Shown piece after piece: positions 58,920 to 64,000 of a DNA stretch of 64,000 nt (positions within the stretch are counted from its first letter, which is position 1; the number at the start of each line of letters is the position of its first letter). This DNA is from CAIZGX01 sp044349305 (GTDB taxonomy: Bacteria; Bacteroidota; Bacteroidia; Flavobacteriales_D; Sanyastnellaceae): the NCBI GenBank assembly GCA_044349305.1, contig JBIKRF010000004.1:1-64000 (forward strand), read 5' to 3'. A model generated the notes under the pieces. It saw nothing but the letters and a program-made list of their open reading frames with translations, searched no databases and was not told the origin of the DNA. A program made the position numbers and the translations under genes.

Positions 58920-61583
58920 ATGATAACCCGAATTATTGGGATAAACACCAGCACCTATGTGAACGCGGAAATGCGTTTAGACGATTGCGATTCATTGCAA
59001 TTGGTAGGTCCAAACAACGTTGGTAAGTCAACCCTTATTTACACCTTGAACTTCTTGTTCATTGTAGATGGATCGAAGATGTCCTTTTCCGGACAGCGCC
59101 GTGGAGACAAGGAAACCATTCACCACTACTTCCCTACTCACAACCAGAGTTACATTATTTTCGAAATCAAGAAGAACGATTCCAACTATTGCATACTTGT
59201 TAAACGAGACAGCGATGGAGAATTGGAATACTTCCGTTTTACTGGAGAATACAATTCCGACAACTTCTTTAAAAGTGAAGGCGCACACCAACGCATTCGC
59301 AAATGGGATGAAGTTCAAGATGAACTGAAAGCGGCTGGCGTTGAGCTTTATTTATTCAAGAGTAAAACAGAAGTCTTCAATACCGTTTACTCGAGAGGAA
59401 GAAAGAACGATGCTGCTATTTGGTTGGAAGACAGCGTTCGCACAGACGGACTTTCAAACAATTTCTCGAAAGTTTATCGCTATCTGATTAACTCGAAGTT
59501 AATCACAAACAAAACCCTAAAGGAAAGCTTGATTGTTGCCGATAATCGTGAGAACGAAGGCTTAAGCTTTTCACAGAAAAATAAAAAAGACATCAACGAT
59601 TTGCTTCGTATCAACGAAGAAATCCGCACGGTGAAAAGCATTCAAAAAGAGTTCGAAGAATTCCGTGAAGTTGTGAATTTGTTCAAAGCGAAAACTCGCA
59701 TCGTTAGCGATTTGGTTTATGCCTTCGATAAACAATACAACGGAGTGATCAATGAACTAGACAGTTCTCGTTTAGAAAAAGAAAAGCAATATCAAACAAC
59801 GCTTCTTAATCTGAATGAAAAACTTAAACCGAAGCAAGAAGAGTTAAACCGTGATTTAGGTAAGCGCGAATTGGAAGTTGAGATTCAAGAAAAAACATTC
59901 ATCAATCTTCAAACACAACTCGATGAAATTGCGTCTTTCGAAGGGAAGAAATTCTTGGAAGAATCACTTTTGAATCTCGACGCAAAACGTCGCGAATCTG
60001 AGGTTCGTATAACCATGGTCGAGAATCAAAAATTAGACTCGAAGAACTTGGAAGCGAAGCTTCAAAAGATTGACATGACCTGCGGTAAGCTTGAAGCACA
60101 AATTAAAAATTACGACGACCAGTTAATTCACAAGATCACTGCGAAAGACGACATTCGTAAAATTTTGAACACCGTATTTTCTCAAGAATTCGCGGCACTT
60201 CCAAGCAAATTGGTGAAGAAAAAAATCACCAAAGCTGGAACCACTTTGAGCATCTTCGACGGTGAGATCACCTTGCCAAAAGATTTAGTTCTTGCAGACA
60301 TTCCTTCAGTAAAATCATTGAAAGATGAACTTCAAGAATTGAAGAGAGAAAAAGCAGAACTTGAAAAACTTTGGGCTGTTGCCTTGAACTTCGACAAAGC
60401 ACAGAAAGAATTGAGTACGATTCTTTCTGACATTGATGAAGTGAAAGAGAAGTTAAACAAGCTTAAGAGCAAACCTAAACTCGAAAAAGAAGCCGAAGCG
60501 GTAGGAAAAGAACTACGCACCATGAAGGCCGAAAAAGAAAAGTGCGAAGGTGATTTGAGTAAGTTGAAAAAAGAACTTTCCGACAAAACTCTCCTACTCG
60601 ATTCATTGCGCGAAGAGACGCGTCGCAGCGAAGAGCGTTTGATTGAATTGAAAAGAAGAAAAGCTGAAATTGAAACCTTCGGAATTATTCCAACAGAATT
60701 CGATACAACAGAATCGTTGGATGAGATTTACGGAAAAATCAAAATCTCGAATACCGATCGCGATACGCTGAAAGGCAACAAAGACCGCATGTTCGATCAC
60801 TTGCGTTTCAAAACGAATTCAGCAATGGCCGATGAAGAAGAATTCATCAAATATGTTGAAGATGAAATTGCTTGTATCAACGATAAAGTAAAAAGTATCG
60901 ATGGTCTATTGGGAAGTATCTCTACGCAGTTTGCAAACCCTGCATTCAACCTTCGCAAACGTTACGAAGAATTCAAAACGTTCGTATACAATCGCTTCAA
61001 CGAGAGCTTGGCAAAAACCAGAATCTCGAACATTGAATCGCTTCGTATTGAACTCGTAGATAACAAGCGCGTATTGTTCGATCTTGAAAGAATTGCTTCG
61101 ATTGAAAATTTGAATTCGCAATTGGCTTTCGAATTTGAGCAAGGCGAAGATTTAAAAATCTTGAATCAATACCTCGACAGCGGAAAGACCATTGACTTCG
61201 AAGACCTATTCGATATTGAATTGCATCTCGATGTAAAAGGAAAACTGAAGCGAGTTGACTTGAAAGAACAAGTTGAATCGGATGGAACTGACCGTATGAT
61301 TCGTTTGGTTATCGTTATGGCTATTATCAACCGTTTAGCTGTTTCGGCGCCAGAGAATAAGATTGCCTTGTTCATCGATGAGATTGGAACCATTGACGAG
61401 CATAACCGTCCGCAATTGGTTCAGTTCTGTAAAGAGCACAACTTTCTTCCAATCTTCGCTGCACCGCAGCCATATGACGGATTCTCGAAGTATTACTTCA
61501 TCTTCCGTTCGAAAGGAAAAATTAATTTGAACGACAAGCAGCACGCTGTGCGTCGTGAAGACCTAAAAATATCTGAAAACTAA
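58920..61583 (+). CDS. MksB/MukB-like SMC-type ATPase
   Basis: 887 aa. Walker A GPNNVGKST (30-38), long Glu/Lys-rich coiled coil (about 220-720), then an ABC-type signature-like segment SDGTDRMIRLVIVMAIINR and Walker B ALFIDEIGTID (D820/E821). This is the head-coil-head layout of the MukB/MksB/JetC branch of SMC-like ATPases. The length is near that of MksB and well below MukB. Two following genes are kleisin-like and MksE-like, so it should power chromosome organisation or plasmid/DNA restriction. Order here is ATPase first. Confidence 0.8.
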   Translation: MITRIIGINTSTYVNAEMRLDDCDSLQLVGPNNVGKSTLIYTLNFLFIVDGSKMSFSGQRRGDKETIHHYFPTHNQSYIIFEIKKNDSNYCILVKRDSDGELEYFRFTGEYNSDNFFKSEGAHQRIRKWDEVQDELKAAGVELYLFKSKTEVFNTVYSRGRKNDAAIWLEDSVRTDGLSNNFSKVYRYLINSKLITNKTLKESLIVADNRENEGLSFSQKNKKDINDLLRINEEIRTVKSIQKEFEEFREVVNLFKAKTRIVSDLVYAFDKQYNGVINELDSSRLEKEKQYQTTLLNLNEKLKPKQEELNRDLGKRELEVEIQEKTFINLQTQLDEIASFEGKKFLEESLLNLDAKRRESEVRITMVENQKLDSKNLEAKLQKIDMTCGKLEAQIKNYDDQLIHKITAKDDIRKILNTVFSQEFAALPSKLVKKKITKAGTTLSIFDGEITLPKDLVLADIPSVKSLKDELQELKREKAELEKLWAVALNFDKAQKELSTILSDIDEVKEKLNKLKSKPKLEKEAEAVGKELRTMKAEKEKCEGDLSKLKKELSDKTLLLDSLREETRRSEERLIELKRRKAEIETFGIIPTEFDTTESLDEIYGKIKISNTDRDTLKGNKDRMFDHLRFKTNSAMADEEEFIKYVEDEIACINDKVKSIDGLLGSISTQFANPAFNLRKRYEEFKTFVYNRFNESLAKTRISNIESLRIELVDNKRVLFDLERIASIENLNSQLAFEFEQGEDLKILNQYLDSGKTIDFEDLFDIELHLDVKGKLKRVDLKEQVESDGTDRMIRLVIVMAIINRLAVSAPENKIALFIDEIGTIDEHNRPQLVQFCKEHNFLPIFAAPQPYDGFSKYYFIFRSKGKINLNDKQHAVRREDLKISEN

Positions 61584-61690
61584 TGTCAACATTATTAACT
61601 GCCCCAAACTTCGCAAGCCTTTACCCTTCAAACATTCAAGACATTGAAGAAGTAAAAGTTTGCTACCATTTAGAATCAGAAGAAAAATGA
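61583..61690 (+). CDS. 35-aa coupled micro-ORF between ATPase and kleisin-like genes
   Basis: ATG at 61583 overlaps the ATPase stop (TAATG) and its TGA (61688-61690) overlaps the next ATG (ATGA). It encodes MSTLLTAPNFASL... ending in an acidic CYHLESEEK. Both junctions are the usual translational-coupling arrangements, so the frame is probably translated. I recognise no family; it may be a coupling leader or a small subunit. Confidence 0.5.
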   Translation: MSTLLTAPNFASLYPSNIQDIEEVKVCYHLESEEK

Positions 61691-62883
61691 TTAAAGCCGA
61701 ACCACGGACCATATTAAACTTCCTGAACACGTACTTCGATGTAGTGCGCGACTTGTTTGAATACCAACAACAAGACGGTATCATTACGAAGGAAGTATTC
61801 GATATGATTTGTCATAAGCACGGTGCGCAAATGAAAAGTCGTTTGCGCGAATACCGCGTTGTTCGTTCAATTGGAAGTGATTACGAAATGCGCGATGTGT
61901 ATTTCAAGTTAATGGAATTTTTGTTGTTTGAATTCAAACCACTTCTTCCAGAAACCATTGAAAAATACAAAGGAGCCATTGCTGAATTGTTCATGAAAAT
62001 TCGCAAAAGCGAACATTCCGACCGCGATATTCTTCAGGAAAGAATTAAAAATCTTTCCGGACAAGTGCGCGAATTCGTTGATCTAGTTGAACGAAACGCT
62101 TTCCGTTTATTGGCAGAAACACGCGATTTGAAATCGAACATTGACCGCGTGCAGTACCGCGAAAAAGTTCACAAAGCTTCCTTTTGGATTGAATACTACA
62201 TTCTTCCTTTGAACCGCATTCTCGATGTTAATCACAGTGAATCGGTAACCAGCAAGTTGGTTGAAGTGTGTGAATACGCGAACAGAAAACGTCTCGACTA
62301 CTCCGACGAAACCACGCGCAGTGAATATGAAAAACTATACACGCAACTGATTCAAACCAACCAAGACCTGTTGAAACAATCGAAGATTCTGACTAACGAA
62401 CTTCTTCCTTTACTCGAACGTATTCGCACAGAATCGCTTATCCTAACAGGGTTCATCGAGTTCTTGCGCAATCCTTACAAAGTGGAAACTCCGCCTTTGT
62501 TGAAAGGAACACGCACGATGGTTTACGCGAAAGACATGTACTTCAAAGTGCGCGAATTTTTCGAGCAGTTTCAAATTGAAGCGCCTGTTATTGTGGAAAA
62601 TTCAGAAGCTGATTTCGACCGTTGGATTTTCGACAGAACCTTATTCAAGGAAAAACTTTCGGCAAGTATGCCTGTGAATGACTTCTTTGGATGGTGTTTC
62701 AAAGCGTTGAAAAAAGACTTCGATCAAATTGAAACAGACAAATTCTTTGCTGTAACCGGACTGTTATTCGATGAAGAATTGCAAATCGATTATTCGAAGA
62801 AAAGCGAACGTGTTTCCATTGAAACCACAACATCGATTCTCGATGTACCTAAATTGAAAATTGAACCCGCTATAAAATTATAA
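61687..62883 (+). CDS. MksF/kleisin-like subunit
   Basis: 398 aa from ATG 61687. Nearly all helical, with an N-terminal winged-helix-type segment (about 5-85: ILNFLNTYFDVVRDLF, GIITKEVFDMICHKHG), a long middle helical region with many Arg/Glu, and a C-terminal domain with VNDFFGWCFKALKK. This is what is expected for the kleisin (MksF/JetA-like) subunit of an Mks/Wadjet complex, though sequence identity to characterised ones is low. It starts inside the micro-ORF stop and ends 1 base before the MksE-like gene. Confidence 0.7.
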   Translation: MIKAEPRTILNFLNTYFDVVRDLFEYQQQDGIITKEVFDMICHKHGAQMKSRLREYRVVRSIGSDYEMRDVYFKLMEFLLFEFKPLLPETIEKYKGAIAELFMKIRKSEHSDRDILQERIKNLSGQVREFVDLVERNAFRLLAETRDLKSNIDRVQYREKVHKASFWIEYYILPLNRILDVNHSESVTSKLVEVCEYANRKRLDYSDETTRSEYEKLYTQLIQTNQDLLKQSKILTNELLPLLERIRTESLILTGFIEFLRNPYKVETPPLLKGTRTMVYAKDMYFKVREFFEQFQIEAPVIVENSEADFDRWIFDRTLFKEKLSASMPVNDFFGWCFKALKKDFDQIETDKFFAVTGLLFDEELQIDYSKKSERVSIETTTSILDVPKLKIEPAIKL

Positions 62884-62884
62884 C

Positions 62885-63427
62885 ATGGTATATCCAGCGC
62901 ACCATAGACAAATTGTTGAAGAACTCATGAGTGGAAAGTTCTTGTTGAACAACGAAGAACACTTCAACAGTCTGAAAGAAAACGAATCGTTCTACGCCGA
63001 ATTCTTCAAGATTTCTTTCGACCTAGAATTAATCATGAAGCCCGAGTTCAGTTACCTGCTCAGCAAAGACACTCAAGAAAATTTCTCGCGCGATGTGAGC
63101 ATTTTCATTGCCATTCTTAGCTATGAGTTGGATCGTGACGGACGCAACTTCATTGAGTCTTTCGACTTCAATGAATTTACTTTCGAAGAAATTGACAACT
63201 ACTTTTTAAATAGTTCATTCATTGATCTTATTGAAAGCAACAAGACCTTGCGCGACAATGAGAGCAGAAGAACTTTGTTGAACGGTATGGCACGGAGAAA
63301 TATTATTTACAAAACTTTCGAAGACCGTTTTACCTTTACACAAGCTTACAAAGTATTTGTAGACTTCGCTAAAGAACTTGCATTGAAACGCATCAAAGGC
63401 GAACCAGAAACACAAAACGCTGAATAA
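62885..63427 (+). CDS. MksE-like condensin subunit
   Basis: 180 aa. The pattern YPAHHRQIVEELMSGKFLLNN at the start (H..IVE.L..G.FI.) and FSRDVSIFIAILSYELDRDG, then FTFTQAYKVFVDFAKELA, matches proteins annotated as condensin complex protein MksE in Bacteroidota. It is a KITE-type winged-helix partner of the kleisin. Its stop overlaps the following ATG (TAATG). Confidence 0.75.
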   Translation: MVYPAHHRQIVEELMSGKFLLNNEEHFNSLKENESFYAEFFKISFDLELIMKPEFSYLLSKDTQENFSRDVSIFIAILSYELDRDGRNFIESFDFNEFTFEEIDNYFLNSSFIDLIESNKTLRDNESRRTLLNGMARRNIIYKTFEDRFTFTQAYKVFVDFAKELALKRIKGEPETQNAE

Positions 63428-63885
63428 TGAAAAAACTAATCTTTACCCTTGCGCTAGCTATCGCATGCTTAGCTAGTACCAACATCAATGCTCAATCCCT
63501 TGAGCGTCGCGCAGCGATAGACATTTGTGAATGCTCACACATTATTGAAAACAATGTCAGCCCCGCCTTTCGCGAAATCGTAAGATTCAAATTAATTGCA
63601 GAAACACAGGACGAATTCGATACCGCATTGCTCACTTACGTTACGAATAACCCTGATCAAGCAGCGAAAGATATGCAGTGGATGCAAAGCATGAGCGACG
63701 ATAACGGACAGTTCCTACGTTGCATTTCGAAAATGGAAATGAAATACGACAACACTGAATTGGACACTCCAGAAATGTACAATTCCATAATGGTTGAATT
63801 GTATGAAATTCAATGCGATTTCGCTGCCGCATTATTTATGTTCGGTGCAGAAGTGCAAGAGGCAGAAGTAACAGAAGGAGAATAA
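63427..63885 (+). CDS. Secreted hypothetical protein
   Basis: 152 aa, signal peptide KKLIFTLALAIACLASTNINAQ. Mature part has several conserved-looking Cys (ICECSH, RCISK, IQCDFA) and is helical and acidic. No family recognised. It overlaps the MksE-like stop by one base, but secretion makes a role in the condensin complex unlikely. Confidence 0.6.
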   Translation: MKKLIFTLALAIACLASTNINAQSLERRAAIDICECSHIIENNVSPAFREIVRFKLIAETQDEFDTALLTYVTNNPDQAAKDMQWMQSMSDDNGQFLRCISKMEMKYDNTELDTPEMYNSIMVELYEIQCDFAAALFMFGAEVQEAEVTEGE

Positions 63886-63910
63886 TTACGGCAAACAATA
63901 AAACAACAAC

Positions 63911-64000
63911 ATGCAATTTAAATCTAACCTGTCTTTACTTGCTATAGCAATGCTTCTCATTGCTTCAGGATGTGCAACGGGTAATGAAAAAGAGATTGAC
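63911..64000 (+). CDS. Lipoprotein, 5' end only (partial)
   Basis: 30 codons before the window ends: MQFKSNLSLLAIAMLLIASGC, a lipobox IASGC at 21, then ATGNEKEID. The remainder lies outside the window, so no function can be given. Confidence 0.6.
   Translation, partial: MQFKSNLSLLAIAMLLIASGCATGNEKEID

Noticed and set aside
58920..63427. Wadjet (JetABCD) plasmid defence system
   Set aside because: Gene order differs and no JetD-type protein is present before the window ends; Mks-like is the safer label.

Overview
The window is a stretch of a Bacteroidota chromosome, most likely from a Flavobacteriales-type organism. The evidence is consistent throughout. RpoD is the short Bacteroidota form (289 aa, no region 1.1). 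Promoter -7 boxes fit TAnnTTTG or TAnnTTCG, with no Shine-Dalgarno sequences. Glutamine synthetase is type III. Several secreted proteins end in type IX secretion (T9SS) sorting domains, and a T9SS plug-family protein (DUF5103) and a PorE-like OmpA/PD40 lipoprotein-type protein are present. The 16S rRNA 5' end lies at the left edge on the minus strand, with a textbook promoter (TTG-N19-TACTTTTG). No tRNA gene was found. The species cannot be named from the sequence.

Layout. 1-3.4 kb (minus): 16S start, then an operon of DUF47/PhoU-like protein, SDR dehydrogenase and amidohydrolase lipoprotein. 3.5-8.0 kb (plus): core genes accD, rpsO, pnp, rpoD and a 36-aa membrane micro-protein. 8.0-18.0 kb: an accessory region of single-gene or few-gene modules (serine hydrolase, sialate-esterase-like protein, lipoprotein, a small family protein, a dead OsmC fragment, VanW, KilA-N, YiiX-like amidase, class A beta-lactamase, DUF4160/DUF2442). 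The modules are separated by repeat DNA, mostly unusual arrays of tiny hairpins held apart by constant 4- or 6-nt spacers. 18.1-20.1 kb: rpsA. 20.1-24.0 kb: a tightly overlapping operon of a nuclease-MbnP fusion, a MauG/MbnH-type di-haem peroxidase and a YHYH protein.

24-46 kb is mostly housekeeping: DEAD helicase, dipeptidyl-peptidase III, P5C dehydrogenase, GNAT, an orphan antitoxin-like protein, pyrF-prfA-purM, OmpA/PD40 protein, GSIII, an S9-like protein lacking its serine, tgt, LptG-like permease, SDR, SF2 helicase, and a SulP transporter plus carbonic anhydrase pair. 46-58.8 kb: tsaD with a degenerate ApbE-like lipoprotein, the T9SS plug protein, an M28/PDZ peptidase, an SGNH/PKD T9SS cargo, a four-repeat alpha-glucan-binding-type protein divergent from a GH13 amylase, a PDZ protein, a glycosyltransferase with an apparent CTG start, and tadA. 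58.9-63.4 kb: an MksB/F/E-like condensin operon in ATPase-first order, containing an unlisted 35-aa ORF chained by start/stop overlaps between the ATPase and kleisin-like genes. The window ends in the 5' part of a lipoprotein gene.

The observations most worth following are (1) the hairpin-mosaic arrays that punctuate the 8-18 kb accessory region, with two copies of a promoter-like hairpin element in front of modules; (2) the nuclease-MbnP / di-haem peroxidase / YHYH operon, which suggests enzymatic maturation of a copper site on a nuclease fusion; and (3) the rearranged Mks-like operon with its coupled micro-ORF. All functional statements rest on motif recognition by eye. No alignment, structure prediction or database search was run.
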